A stretch of 64,000 nt of DNA from Zobellella taiwanensis (GCF_003012795.1 NZ_PXYH01000003.1:171738-235737); one strand, 5' to 3'. Shown: positions 20,288 through 30,003, counted from the first letter of the stretch. Program-made: numbers and translations. Notes: generated by a model not told the origin, from the sequence alone.

Positions 20288-21316
20288 ATGGATTCTCTTT
20301 CACAACTGACCCTGGGGGCAGCCATCGGCGTGGCGGTGATGGGGCGGCGCGCCGGCATCGGCAAGGCGGCGCTGGCCGGCGCCGTGTTCGGCACCCTGCC
20401 CGATCTGGACGTGTTCATCGATTACGGCGACCCGGTCAGCAACATGACCTACCACAGGGGAGCCAGCCATTCGCTGTTCTACCTCAGCCTGCTGTCGCCG
20501 CTCTTTGCCTGGCTGTTGTGCCGCCTGCCCGGCCAGGGCGGGCACTGGCGCGGCTGGATGGCCGCCATCTGGCTGATACTGATTACCCATGTGCTGCTCG
20601 ACAACATGACGGTATACGGCACCCAGCTGGGCCAGCCCTTCACCGATCACCCTTTTGGCATCGGCAGTATCTTCATTATCGATCCCCTCTATACCCTGCC
20701 CTTGTTGCTGGGCCTGGCGGTGGCGCTGATCCGGCGCGGCGGGCGCGGGCTGGCCGGCAACCGGCTGGGGCTGGGGCTGAGCACCCTGTACCTGGGCTGG
20801 AGCATGCTGGCCCAGTGGCAGGTGGGACTCAAGGTGGACGATGCCCTGGCGGCTCAGGGGATGACGGTGGAGCGGCGGCTGGTAACGCCCACCGCCTTCA
20901 ATACCCTGCTGTGGCGGGTGCTGGTGATCACGCCCGACGGCTACCTCGAAGGCTTTCACTCCTTGCTCGATGCCCGGGGCGAACTGACCTTCAGCGCCTA
21001 CGACAGGGGCATGGCGCTGTATCCGGAGCTGGCCAGCAATCCCTATGTGGCGCGCATCGCCTGGTTCAGCAAGGGATTTTTCCGGCTCAGCGAGCAGGAC
21101 GGACGCCTGCTGATCACCGATTTGCGCATGGGTCAGGAGCCCGGCTACAGCTTCAACTTCGTGGTGGCCGAGCGGGGCGCGGGCGAGGCCCGTGCGCTGG
21201 CGGTGCCCGAGCAGCGCAGCGACCGGCTGGCGCTGTCCCTGGGGCTGGACTGGCTGTGGCGCCGTGCCCTGGGCGAGCCCTTGCCGCCGCCCGGGCAGTG
21301 GGCCCTGGGCCAGTAA
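20288..21316 (+). CDS. Membrane-bound metal-dependent hydrolase, YdjM/DUF457 type
   Basis: 342 residues. The N-terminal 170 residues hold several membrane helices and the motif blocks of this family: GTLPDLDVFID, YHRGASHSLFYL and THVLLDNMTVYGTQLGQPFT, with histidines and aspartates placed to bind metal near the membrane face. The C-terminal half (from about 200) is soluble and has no family I recognise. ATG at 20288 is preceded by TATTCCTGCCT without a strong ribosome site. Substrate is not known; relatives are induced by SOS or linked to envelope stress in some species, which is background, not shown here. Confidence 0.75.
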   Translation: MDSLSQLTLGAAIGVAVMGRRAGIGKAALAGAVFGTLPDLDVFIDYGDPVSNMTYHRGASHSLFYLSLLSPLFAWLLCRLPGQGGHWRGWMAAIWLILITHVLLDNMTVYGTQLGQPFTDHPFGIGSIFIIDPLYTLPLLLGLAVALIRRGGRGLAGNRLGLGLSTLYLGWSMLAQWQVGLKVDDALAAQGMTVERRLVTPTAFNTLLWRVLVITPDGYLEGFHSLLDARGELTFSAYDRGMALYPELASNPYVARIAWFSKGFFRLSEQDGRLLITDLRMGQEPGYSFNFVVAERGAGEARALAVPEQRSDRLALSLGLDWLWRRALGEPLPPPGQWALGQ

Positions 21317-21319
21317 GCC

Positions 21320-24300
21320 TCAGCCCTGCCGGGGCGTCTCGGCGTCCTCGTCCCGGGCCGGTTCGGGGCCGGCCGCCAGTTGCTGGCGGCAGCGGCTCTG
21401 GGCGCCGGGTTGCAGGTAGGGGCGCAGTATCGGCTCCATGCCCTTGAGCACCTGCACCGGTAGGGCGGAGGTAAAGCGGAAGCGGTCCGACTCCTGGCCC
21501 GGCACATAGGCGGTGAGGGTGCCGAAGTGGCGGTCGCCGAGAAAGAACACGAAGGTGGCGGTGCGGTTGCGGGCCTGGGACTTGATCACCTGGCCGTAGC
21601 GGGTCACGGTTTCGATGCGGTTGTCGCCGGTGCCGGTTTTGCCGCCCAGTACCAGGGGAGTGCCGTCCTCCAGCTGGAAACTGCCCTGCAGCCGCCGGGC
21701 GGTGCCGCCGTCCACCACCTGGGACAGGGCGTCGCGCAGGGCGGCCGCCACTTCCCGGGCCATGACCCTCTGGCCCTGGTTGGGATTGCGGATCAGGCGG
21801 GTTTCGTAGGGGGTGCCGGCGGCGAAATGCAACTGGTCGATGCGTACCGTGGGCAGGCGCACGCCTTCGTTGAGGATGATGCCGACCAGCTCCGCCAGGG
21901 CGGCGGGTTTGTCGCCCGAGCTGCCGATGGCGGTGGCCAGGGACGGCACCAGGTGGTCGAAGGGAAAGCCCAGCCGCTGCCAGCGCTGGTGCAGGTCGGA
22001 GAAGGCCTCCACCTCCAGCATGATGCGCAGCCGGCTGTCCCGGGCGCTGCGATGGCGGGTTTTGAACAGCCAGCCGTAGACTTCCTGGCGTTCCTCCTTA
22101 CTGGCCTCGGCGGCGTCGGCAAAGCTGGCCTCGGGATGCTGCTGCAGGTAGCCGAGCAGCCACAGCTCAAGCGGGTGCACCCGGGCGATATAGCCCTGAT
22201 CCGGCAGGCTGTAGGCGCCCGGGCCATAGCCCAGGTAGAGTTCTGCCAGGCGCTTGTCGGTCAGCCGTTCCTGGGGCAGGCGCTGGCGCAGGAAGGCGGC
22301 AAAGGCGTCCGGATCCGCGCCCGGCACCAGGTAGCGGTGCACCGCCGCCAGCCGCACCGGAGTGGGGCGCAGGCCGTCGAAAAAGGCATCCAGCCGCTCT
22401 TCCGTGGTTTTGTTCTGGTATTTGCGCCAAAAGCGCAGCAGAAACACCTGGCCTTCCCGATCCGCGAACCGGCTCAGGTATTCCTGGCGGCGCGGATCCT
22501 TGTCGTCTTCCAGCAGCTGGGCGCGGTTTTCGCTCTGGTAGGTGCTGTAGCGCACCAGATCCCGCAGCAACCGTACAAAGGGCAGGTTGATGGATTCGCG
22601 CAGGGCCTCGATCAGGGTGGGGTTGCGGCCGTTGTCCTCCTTGCGGAAGTTGCCGAAGGTGTGCATGCCGCCGCCGGTGAAAAAGCGCTCGCCGGGGCTG
22701 GCGGAATAGCGCCGCTCCAGGGCGGCGGCGAGCATGGTGGGCAGGGTCCGGTCCGGGCTGCGCAGCAGGTAGTCGATGGCCCAGCGGCTGAGCAGGTCGT
22801 TGCGCTCCGGGGTCAGCCGGCGCAGGGTGTCCGGCGATTCGCCGGCGTATTTCTGGTGCAGCTCGGCGATCACTTCCAGGTAGGTGGCCAGCACCCTGAG
22901 CTTGGCGGTGGAGCCCAGCTCCAGCTTGCTGCCTTCGTTGATGTCGAAGGGCTGCTGGGTGTTGTCGGTTTGCACCCTCACGTCGAAGCTGTCGCCGGTG
23001 CGCTCGAACAGGGTAAAGCTGTAGCGTACCTCGGCGGTTTTTTCCGGCGACAGCAGGCGCTCACCGTACAGGCCGATGTCGCGGGCAAACTCCGGATCCG
23101 CCAGCCGTTGCAGGTAGTCGCTCACCTGCTGTTGCAGTTCGGCATTGAGGGTGGTGCCGGCGGCAAGATCCAGCCGGTCCAGCTCGTAGAAGGACACGCC
23201 GAGCAGGCCGGCGAGCCGGCCGCGGGTGACCTGCAGCGTTTTGTTGGCCTCGATGAACTGGGTGACCGGCGCGGCACCGAAGTCGCGAAAACGCAGCCGC
23301 TGGCCGAGGGCGGCGTCGCGCAGGGCGGGGCTGATCAGCCCCGCCTGGGCCTGCAGCCTGAGGTAGCTGTCGGTCAGCCGCTCCAGATCCTCCCGGCCGC
23401 GGAACAGGTAGTAGGAGGGCCGGCGCTGGGCGATCATCAGCGCCATGACCTGGCGCAGGGCAAGACCCTGGTCGGTAATGGCCAGGCCGGCGCTGCGGGT
23501 CGGGTCGAGCAGTTGGTTGACCTCGTCGAGTTCGGCGCCAAACCAGATCCACAGGCCATCGCCCAGGCCGTGCACTTCGCCGTGGCCCGGGGCGGCGGCC
23601 AGGGGCACCGAGTTGAGGTAGGACAGGGCCACCTGCTTGCGGGCGGTCAGGGTTTCGGGCCCGAGCCGGTAGGCGCGCACGCTGGCGGAGATCATCTGGC
23701 GCAGCTTTTCGCCGGCCGAGTGGGTCAGGCCGCCCGGGGAATGGCGGTATTTTTCAATCTGGGTGGCCAGGGTGCTGCCGCCCGCCGAGTCGTCCTGGAT
23801 ATCCAGTGCCTTGCCCACCTGGCTCATGGCCGCCTTGGCAAAGCGTGGCCAGTCCACCGCCGGGTTGGCCAGGGGCTGCTCGGTGTTGAGCAGCTCGCGG
23901 TTTTCGATAAACAGCAGGGTGCTCAGCACCAGCGGCGGTATTTCCGAAAAGTCCGGGTAGTGGCGCTGGGGATAGCGGTAGTCATAAACCGGCTCGGCCC
24001 GGCAGTCGCTCAGGAACAGGCCGGCCTGGGTCTTTTCCTGGTAGGGGGTGAAAAAGCCGTGGCGGCTGTACTCGAGCAGGGCGGGGGAAAACTGCACTTG
24101 CTGCTCGATGATGAAATTCTGCTGCTGCAGCCGTTCGAGCAGCCCGGGCAGACGGGTGTAGCCCAGGCGCTGGTCGAAGGGGCCATGGCTGGGATAGTGC
24201 ACGGCGGCGCTGGGGCCGGGCTCGAGCTGCCAGGTCAGGGTGCCGGCATAGCGGGAAATTTCCCGGGACTGCAGCCAGGAGGTGCGCATCTCGAAGGCGA

Positions 24301-24451
24301 CCAGCACGCCCGAGGCAATCAGCAACAGCAGCACCAACAACCACAGCAGCAGGCGCCAGCGGCGCCGGGCGGGTTTGGGTAACGGCATGATGGCCGGCTC
24401 CTGTTCGGGGAGGCGGAGTCGAGGATGCTCTGAATGCGGTATTGCGCTCAT
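21320..24451 (-). CDS. Large atypical class A penicillin-binding protein (GT51 plus transpeptidase)
   Basis: 1043 residues, a single N-terminal anchor (about 30-50), then a glycosyltransferase 51 domain: FIENRELLN (the ENR motif), GGSTLATQIEKYRHS and ARKQVALSYLNS. The C-terminal half holds transpeptidase motifs: GSTAKL (SxxK), ESINLP (SxN) and GGKTGTGDN (KTGT). It would polymerise and perhaps cross-link peptidoglycan in the periplasm. It is longer than PBP1a/1b and the spacing between SxxK and SxN is large; I cannot assign it to mrcA, mrcB or pbpC. Two starts are possible: 24451 (GAGGGG upstream) and 24388 (AGGAG upstream). The stop is 4 bp from the convergent hydrolase gene. Confidence 0.82.
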   Translation of the reverse strand: MSAIPHSEHPRLRLPEQEPAIMPLPKPARRRWRLLLWLLVLLLLIASGVLVAFEMRTSWLQSREISRYAGTLTWQLEPGPSAAVHYPSHGPFDQRLGYTRLPGLLERLQQQNFIIEQQVQFSPALLEYSRHGFFTPYQEKTQAGLFLSDCRAEPVYDYRYPQRHYPDFSEIPPLVLSTLLFIENRELLNTEQPLANPAVDWPRFAKAAMSQVGKALDIQDDSAGGSTLATQIEKYRHSPGGLTHSAGEKLRQMISASVRAYRLGPETLTARKQVALSYLNSVPLAAAPGHGEVHGLGDGLWIWFGAELDEVNQLLDPTRSAGLAITDQGLALRQVMALMIAQRRPSYYLFRGREDLERLTDSYLRLQAQAGLISPALRDAALGQRLRFRDFGAAPVTQFIEANKTLQVTRGRLAGLLGVSFYELDRLDLAAGTTLNAELQQQVSDYLQRLADPEFARDIGLYGERLLSPEKTAEVRYSFTLFERTGDSFDVRVQTDNTQQPFDINEGSKLELGSTAKLRVLATYLEVIAELHQKYAGESPDTLRRLTPERNDLLSRWAIDYLLRSPDRTLPTMLAAALERRYSASPGERFFTGGGMHTFGNFRKEDNGRNPTLIEALRESINLPFVRLLRDLVRYSTYQSENRAQLLEDDKDPRRQEYLSRFADREGQVFLLRFWRKYQNKTTEERLDAFFDGLRPTPVRLAAVHRYLVPGADPDAFAAFLRQRLPQERLTDKRLAELYLGYGPGAYSLPDQGYIARVHPLELWLLGYLQQHPEASFADAAEASKEERQEVYGWLFKTRHRSARDSRLRIMLEVEAFSDLHQRWQRLGFPFDHLVPSLATAIGSSGDKPAALAELVGIILNEGVRLPTVRIDQLHFAAGTPYETRLIRNPNQGQRVMAREVAAALRDALSQVVDGGTARRLQGSFQLEDGTPLVLGGKTGTGDNRIETVTRYGQVIKSQARNRTATFVFFLGDRHFGTLTAYVPGQESDRFRFTSALPVQVLKGMEPILRPYLQPGAQSRCRQQLAAGPEPARDEDAETPRQG

Positions 24452-24536
24452 ATCGGTCCCCTCAGCGCCACTGGATAGGGCTTCTTATAACAAAAGCTTA
24501 GCCGCCGGGGCCGTCTTGGGGGATGGCGGGCAAAAA

Positions 24537-26312
24537 TTATTTGGCGCCGGCCTCGGCCATCGCCACCTGCCGGGCCTGTTGCTGCAGCCGGTACATGGCC
24601 CGGTAGCGGCCCTGGGGCCTGGCCATCAGTTGCCGGTGGCTGCCGCTTTCCACCAGCTCGCCATGGTGCATCACCAGGATGCGATCGGCGCCGGCGATGG
24701 TGGACAGGCGATGGGCCACCACAATCAGGGTCACCTTGCCGTGCAGCCGGGCCAGGGCCTGCTGCACCACCTGCTCGGTTTCGCTGTCGACGTTGGCGGT
24801 GGCCTCGTCCAGCAGCAGGATGCGCGGGCGCCCGGCCAGGGCCCGGGCAATCACCAGTTGCTGGCGCTGGCCGGTGGACAGCCGGGTGCCGCGCTCGCCC
24901 AGGCGGGTATCAAAGCCCTGCTCCAGGCCGGCGATCAGGGGCAGCAGGTGGGCCTGGCGGGCCGCCTCTTCGATGTCCGCCAGGGGCAGGCCGCGGCCCA
25001 TGTCGATATTGTCGCGCAGGCTGCCCGCCAGCAGGAAGGGCTCCTGGGGAATAAGCCCCATGCCCTGGCGCAGCGCCGCCTGCCGGTAGTCGGCCAGGGG
25101 CTCGCCGTCGATCAGGATGCGGCCGGCCTCGGGCCGGTAGAACTGCAGCAGCAGGCTGAGCAGGGTGCTCTTGCCGCTGCCGGTATGGCCCACCACGCCG
25201 ATAAAGGCGCCGGCCGGGATGTCCAGGTCCAGCTCGCGAAACACCGGCCGGTCGGGGCGGTAGCCAAAGCTCACCGCCTCCAGGCGCACGGCGCCCGCGC
25301 CAATCTCCGCCAGACGCTCGCCGTGGTGTTCCACCGGCTCCTGCATCAGCTGGTAGACCCGGTCGCCGGCCACCATGGCCTGCTGGTAGAGGTTGAAGCG
25401 CTGGGTGATCTCGGCCAGCGGCTCGGTAAAGCGGCCGAGGAAGCTCAGGAAGGCATAGAGCACACCCACCTCGGCCACCCCGTTGACCTGCTGCCAGCCG
25501 AACACCTGGAGGATGCCGACCAGGGCCAGCACGCTGAGCAGGTCGATGGCCGGGCGCAGCAGGGCGGCGCCGATGTTGACGGTGCGCATGCGGGCATCGT
25601 AATAGCGCCGGTTGAGGCGGTCGAAACGGGCGGCGGCGTCGGGCTGGCGGCCGCAGGCCTGCAGCACCGCCATGCCGGCGATGGACTCGCTGATGTCGCT
25701 GTTGATCTCGGAGCGCAGCTGGCGGCTGTCGGCCACCGCCTGGCCGCTCAGCTTCTGGTAGAGGTAAATCACGCCCACCACCGCCGGGATCAGCAGCAGC
25801 GCCACCAGCATCAGTCCGGGGTCGAGCAGCGCCATGGCGACGATGATGCCCGCCAGCAGCACCACATTGGTCAGCACCACCGATAAAAACTGCACATAGA
25901 GATCCTTGATGGCCTCGGTGTCGTTGGTGATCCGGCTCACCAGCCGGCCGGTCATGGCCCGGTCGAAAAAGGCCAGCGGCAGGCGCTGCAGGTGGGCGAA
26001 CACCTGCTGGCGGATGTCCAGCACCGCCGCCAGCGCCATGTCGGTAAAGCGCAGGGTCTGGCGGTATCTGAGCCAGGCGGCGGCGCCCTGCAGCAGCACA
26101 TAACCGGCCGCCAGGCCGGCCACCGGCAGCCACGGCAGCCGGCCCGCCAGCAGGTAATCGTCGATAAACACCTTGGCCAGCAGGGGGCCGGCCACGTCGG
26201 CGGCGGTGGCCAGCAACAGCAGGGCCAGGGCCCGCAGCAGCAGGGGCCTGTCCCGGTATACGTAGGCCAGCAGCAGCCCGAAGGTGCCCTTGCCCTGCGC
26301 CTCAGTCTTCAT
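24537..26312 (-). CDS. mdlB: ABC exporter half-transporter MdlB
   Basis: 591 residues: an exporter-type six-helix membrane domain (about 20-320) followed by a nucleotide-binding domain with Walker A GHTGSGKSTLL, signature LSTGQRQQLVIARA and Walker B ILLLDEATANVD. The intact glutamate after Walker B marks this as the half with the competent ATP site. Its start at 26312 overlaps the mdlA stop by 11 bp; the two form the heterodimer. The substrate of MdlAB is not established; the common name says multidrug resistance-like. Confidence 0.88.
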   Translation of the reverse strand: MKTEAQGKGTFGLLLAYVYRDRPLLLRALALLLLATAADVAGPLLAKVFIDDYLLAGRLPWLPVAGLAAGYVLLQGAAAWLRYRQTLRFTDMALAAVLDIRQQVFAHLQRLPLAFFDRAMTGRLVSRITNDTEAIKDLYVQFLSVVLTNVVLLAGIIVAMALLDPGLMLVALLLIPAVVGVIYLYQKLSGQAVADSRQLRSEINSDISESIAGMAVLQACGRQPDAAARFDRLNRRYYDARMRTVNIGAALLRPAIDLLSVLALVGILQVFGWQQVNGVAEVGVLYAFLSFLGRFTEPLAEITQRFNLYQQAMVAGDRVYQLMQEPVEHHGERLAEIGAGAVRLEAVSFGYRPDRPVFRELDLDIPAGAFIGVVGHTGSGKSTLLSLLLQFYRPEAGRILIDGEPLADYRQAALRQGMGLIPQEPFLLAGSLRDNIDMGRGLPLADIEEAARQAHLLPLIAGLEQGFDTRLGERGTRLSTGQRQQLVIARALAGRPRILLLDEATANVDSETEQVVQQALARLHGKVTLIVVAHRLSTIAGADRILVMHHGELVESGSHRQLMARPQGRYRAMYRLQQQARQVAMAEAGAK

Positions 26313-28035
26313 CCAGCCCCGCCTCCAGTTGTTGATAGGTCCACATCCGCCGGTACCAGCCGTCTTCCGCCACCAGGCCGGCATGGTGGCCGTCCTGCTG
26401 CACCCGGCCGTGGTTGAGCACCAGGATGCGGTCCGCGTGCTCCAGCGCCGACAGCCGGTGGCTGACGATAATGGCGCTCTGGCCGCGCCGCCGGCGCAGG
26501 CCGTGCAGGATATGCTGTTCGGTGTGCACGTCCACCGCCGACAGGGCGTCGTCCAGCACCAGCACCGGCGCCCGGCTGAGCAGGGCCCGGGCAATGGCCA
26601 GCCGCTGGCGCTGGCCGCCGGACAGGGTCATGCCCCGTTCCCCCACCCGGGTGTCGTATCCCTCGGGCAGCGCCACGATGTCATCGTGCACCCAGGCCAG
26701 CCGGGCGGCCTCGATCACCTCGTCGCGGCCGGCGTCCGGGCGGGCCAGGGCGATGTTGTCGGCAATGCTGGCGCTGAACAGGAAGGCGTCCTGGGGGACA
26801 TAGGCGAACTGGCGGCGCAGGGCGTCGAGGCGGTAGTCCTCCAGCGGCCGGCCGTCGAGCAGCAACTGGCCGGGCGCGGTTTCCCAGTAGCGCATCAACA
26901 GCTGCAACAGGGTGCTTTTGCCGGCGCCGGTGGGCCCCGCCAGCCCCAGTACCCGGCCCGGCGCCAGGCTGAAACCAACCTGGTGCAGCGCCGGGGTTGC
27001 CTGGCCGGGGTAGCAAAAGTCGAGCCCGCGGGCCTCGATGGCGGCGCCGGCGGGTTCGGCCCGGCCCAGGTCGGGCACGCTGTCGGGCTCCGCCAGCAGG
27101 CTGTCGACCCGTTGCAGGGCGGCGCTGCCGCGCTCCACGATATTGAGCAGCCAGCCGAAGGCGAACATGGGCCAGATCAACTGGGACAGGTAAAGGGTAA
27201 AGCTGGTCAGCTCGCCCACCGTCAGCTGCTGCTGCCATATCCGCCAGGCGCCGAAGCCCAGGGTCAGCAGCAGGGCCGCGGACATGGACAGAAACACCGC
27301 CGGTTCATACAGCGCCTCGGCCCGGGCCACCGCATAGTTGCGTTCGGCGGCGGTGCGGGCGATGGCGGCGAACTCGTCGCTTTCGGCCTGCTCCCGGCCC
27401 ATGGATTTGACCAGGCGGATGCCGGCGATGGCTTCCTGGGCCTTGTCGTTGAGCACCGAAAACTGGTTCAGGGCGGCGGCAAAATGGTGGTGGATACGGC
27501 TGGAAATACGGTAGAAGGCCAGTCCCATCAGCGGAAAGGGCAGCAGGGCCACCAGCGCCAGCCGCCAGTCGATAACCCCGAACAGGATCACCAGCACCAG
27601 CAGCAGGGTGAGCAGGCCGTCGAAGCCCGACAGTACCCCTTCGCCGGCGGCCACCTCGATGGCGTCGATATCGTTGGTGGCCCTGGCCATGAGATCGCCG
27701 GTGTTGTAGCGGCTGAAAAAGCCCTGGCCCTGGCGGGTGAGCAGCGCGAACAGGCGCCGGCGCAGCAGGTTGCCGAGCCGGTAGGAGGTGCCGAACAGGA
27801 TGCGCCGCCAGCCCAGGCGCAGGGCGTAGATGGCCAGTCCCAGGGCGAGGATGAGCCAGGCCAGGCGGCCGTCTGCCCGTCCTGGTTCGGCGGCCAGCAG
27901 GGCGTCCACGGCGCGGCCGATAAGGTAGGGAATGGCCATGTTCATCACCGCCACGGCGGCCAGCATCAGCAGCGCCAGGCTGTAGGTGCGCCAGTGGGCC
28001 CGGAAGAACCAGGCCAGTTGCCGGAACAGCGTCAT
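26302..28035 (-). CDS. mdlA: ABC exporter half-transporter MdlA
   Basis: 577 residues: membrane domain starting FRQLAWFFRAHWRTYSLALL, then a nucleotide-binding domain with Walker A GPTGAGKSTLLQLLM, signature LSGGQRQRLAIARALL and Walker B VLVLDDALSAVD. The residue after Walker B is Asp instead of the catalytic Glu, as in other heterodimeric exporters with one degenerate site. First gene of the mdlA-mdlB operon on the minus strand. Confidence 0.88.
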   Translation of the reverse strand: MTLFRQLAWFFRAHWRTYSLALLMLAAVAVMNMAIPYLIGRAVDALLAAEPGRADGRLAWLILALGLAIYALRLGWRRILFGTSYRLGNLLRRRLFALLTRQGQGFFSRYNTGDLMARATNDIDAIEVAAGEGVLSGFDGLLTLLLVLVILFGVIDWRLALVALLPFPLMGLAFYRISSRIHHHFAAALNQFSVLNDKAQEAIAGIRLVKSMGREQAESDEFAAIARTAAERNYAVARAEALYEPAVFLSMSAALLLTLGFGAWRIWQQQLTVGELTSFTLYLSQLIWPMFAFGWLLNIVERGSAALQRVDSLLAEPDSVPDLGRAEPAGAAIEARGLDFCYPGQATPALHQVGFSLAPGRVLGLAGPTGAGKSTLLQLLMRYWETAPGQLLLDGRPLEDYRLDALRRQFAYVPQDAFLFSASIADNIALARPDAGRDEVIEAARLAWVHDDIVALPEGYDTRVGERGMTLSGGQRQRLAIARALLSRAPVLVLDDALSAVDVHTEQHILHGLRRRRGQSAIIVSHRLSALEHADRILVLNHGRVQQDGHHAGLVAEDGWYRRMWTYQQLEAGLDED

Positions 28036-28078
28036 GGAGTCCGCTCCTTGTCCGTCACGGGGGACGATTGCCCGGGAT

Positions 28079-28837
28079 CTAGCGCCACAGGTCGACGGCC
28101 AGTTTACCGATGATGGCGATGATCATGGCCAGGGTCAGCCATTTTATCCAGCGCACCCCGTTGGCGCCGAGGCTGAGCCGGGCGCCGCACCAGGCGCCGA
28201 GCATGCTGCCGAGGGCCAGTACCAGGCCGTAGCTCCAGGCCACCTTGCCGCCGGCCACGAAGATGGCCAGGGCCGGTATCATGTAGACCAGCACGATCAG
28301 CACCTTGAGCCGGTTGACCTGCACCAGATCGATGTGCAGGACCCGGTACAACAGGGTGATGAACAAAATGCCCACCGCCACCTGGATAAAGCCGCCGTAC
28401 AGGCCGATGACCGCCAGGGCCAGGTAGACCCGGGGCCCGAGGTGGCCTTCGTCGAGCGGCCGGGTCGACAGCCCGGCCGGGGTCGGCGCCAGCATCATCA
28501 GGGCACAGCCGGCCATCACCAGGATCAGTATCCACTGGAACAGCCGTTCGTCCAGCCAGATCGCCACCCAGGCCCCGAGCAGGGCGCCGGCGACGGCGGG
28601 CAGGGACAGCTTCAGCCCGAGGCGCAGGTCGCGAAAGCCGGCCCTGTGGTACTGGCCGATGGCGGTGAGGTTTTGCAGCACTATGCCGACCCGGTTGCTG
28701 CCGTTGGCGGTGGCGCTGTCCAGCCCCATGAACATCAGCAAGGGCAGGGTCAGCAGGGAGCCGCCCGCCGACATGACATTGATAAAGCCGGACAGGACGC
28801 CGGCGGCGAGCAGCAGCAGGATTTCGGTGGTGGTCAT
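28079..28837 (-). CDS. TauE/SafE-family sulfite/anion exporter
   Basis: About 252 residues with eight hydrophobic segments and the two TauE/SafE repeats: GFINVMSAGGSLLTLPLLMFMG at the start and GGFIQVAVGILFI in the second half, plus ATANGSNRVGI. Likely an inner-membrane exporter for sulfite, sulfonates or another organic anion; the substrate cannot be told. Start taken at 28837 (MTTTEILLL), where the family begins; an in-frame ATG at 28879 would add 14 polar residues. Confidence 0.82.
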   Translation of the reverse strand: MTTTEILLLLAAGVLSGFINVMSAGGSLLTLPLLMFMGLDSATANGSNRVGIVLQNLTAIGQYHRAGFRDLRLGLKLSLPAVAGALLGAWVAIWLDERLFQWILILVMAGCALMMLAPTPAGLSTRPLDEGHLGPRVYLALAVIGLYGGFIQVAVGILFITLLYRVLHIDLVQVNRLKVLIVLVYMIPALAIFVAGGKVAWSYGLVLALGSMLGAWCGARLSLGANGVRWIKWLTLAMIIAIIGKLAVDLWR

Positions 28838-28937
28838 CGCAGGGTCCGGATGGAGAAAAAGGTTTCCATCCATTTTCAATCGGTTAGCATATTGAAGCGA
28901 GAACTATGCGCAAGCGCGCGGCGCTTGTAAAGGAGTA

Positions 28938-29510
28938 ATGCCCGTGTACCGAATCCTTCTGCTGAGCCTGTTGTTGCTGGCGCCCGGCTGGGCCCGGGCC
29001 GGCCAGGCGGTGTTTGCCGGCGGCAGCTTCTGGGTGATGGAGGCCCTGTTTGCCGGCCGGCCCGGTGTGGGGCTGGTGGAGGCGGGCTGGATGAACAGCG
29101 GCGGCCAGTACCAGCGGCGCCAGGTGGTGCGGGTGCACTACGACGACAACCTGATAGGCTACGGCGAGCTGCTTACCCTCTATTGGCACGCGGTCGACCT
29201 GTTCGACGGCGACGGCCAGTACTGCGACCGGGGCCGGGAATTCGGGCCGGCGCTCTATGTGCAGAACACGCTGCAGCAAAAGTGGGCCCAGCAAAGCCGG
29301 GCCCGCCTGGAGCTGGAAAGCGGGCGCGAGATCCGGGTGCGGATCCTGCCTAGCGGGCACTTCGAGCACGCCCCGGCACGCCACCAGCACTTTGCCGCCC
29401 GCCAGCCGCTGCTGTACCAGGCGTACCGCCGGGGCTGCGGCTATCCGGCGGGAGAGCGGCTCAACCCGGCACAGCTGGCAGGCGCCCTGCCCGATACCAT
29501 TGCTCGATAA
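28938..29510 (+). CDS. Exported MsrA-like protein lacking the catalytic cysteine
   Basis: 190 residues: a signal peptide (MPVYRILLLSLLLLAPGWARA) then a fold resembling peptide methionine sulfoxide reductase A: AVFAGGSFWVMEALF corresponds to the MsrA active-site stretch GGCFW, followed by GVGLVEAGWMNSGG, VRVHYDDNLIGYGELLTLYWHAVD and the later FGPALYVQN. The active-site Cys is Ser here, so classical reductase chemistry should be lost. Other cysteines (YCDRG, RRGCGYP) remain. AAGGAG precedes the ATG. The last 50 bp overlap the convergent mobB. It may be a binding or regulatory homologue, or have decayed. Confidence 0.75.
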   Translation: MPVYRILLLSLLLLAPGWARAGQAVFAGGSFWVMEALFAGRPGVGLVEAGWMNSGGQYQRRQVVRVHYDDNLIGYGELLTLYWHAVDLFDGDGQYCDRGREFGPALYVQNTLQQKWAQQSRARLELESGREIRVRILPSGHFEHAPARHQHFAARQPLLYQAYRRGCGYPAGERLNPAQLAGALPDTIAR

Positions 29511-30003
29511 GGCCGGCGAGGGCGGCGGCGTCGTTGAGGTCGAGCACGGGCACCGGCGCCTCCAGGTCCGGCCGGTCGCTGGCCACCGCCAGTATGTGCG
29601 CATCCCGGCGGCACAGCAGGGGGCGGCCAAGCGCCGGGCGGTGAATTTCCAGCTTGGCCAGGGGGGCGTCGCGAAAGCCCTCGATCAGCACCAGATCGAG
29701 CCGGGCGGTATCGAGCCGCGACAGGCACAGCGCCAGTTCGGGCTCCTGGGGTAGCGGATTTTCGTAGGTGAGGATGCTGCGCCCGGGCCCGGCCAGCAGG
29801 CATTGCACGGCTCCCGCGTGGCGCAACTCGTAGCTGTCCTTGCCCGGGGTATCCTGTTCGACGTCGTGGTGAGTATGCTTGATGATGCCGATGCGCAGGC
29901 CGCGTTGGCACAGCAGCGTCACCAGCTGGCGCAGCAGGGTGGTTTTGCCGCTGCCGCTGAAGCCGGCAAAGCCCAGCAGGCGGCAGCCGGGGGTTGAGGT
30001 CAT
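29461..30003 (-). CDS. mobB: Molybdopterin-guanine dinucleotide biosynthesis adaptor MobB
   Basis: P-loop GTPase that assists MobA in making the guanine dinucleotide form of molybdenum cofactor. Seen: LLGFAGFSGSGKTTLLRQLV (Walker A), RIGIIKHTHHDVEQDTPGKDSYELRHAGA, and DLVLIEGFRDAPLAKLEIHR, the full set of family blocks. Start at 30003 chosen because GGAG lies 8 bp upstream; an upstream in-frame ATG at 30021 exists. 180 residues. Overlaps the MsrA-like gene at its 3' end. No mobA next to it. Confidence 0.92.
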   Translation of the reverse strand: MTSTPGCRLLGFAGFSGSGKTTLLRQLVTLLCQRGLRIGIIKHTHHDVEQDTPGKDSYELRHAGAVQCLLAGPGRSILTYENPLPQEPELALCLSRLDTARLDLVLIEGFRDAPLAKLEIHRPALGRPLLCRRDAHILAVASDRPDLEAPVPVLDLNDAAALAGLIEQWYRAGRLPAVPG

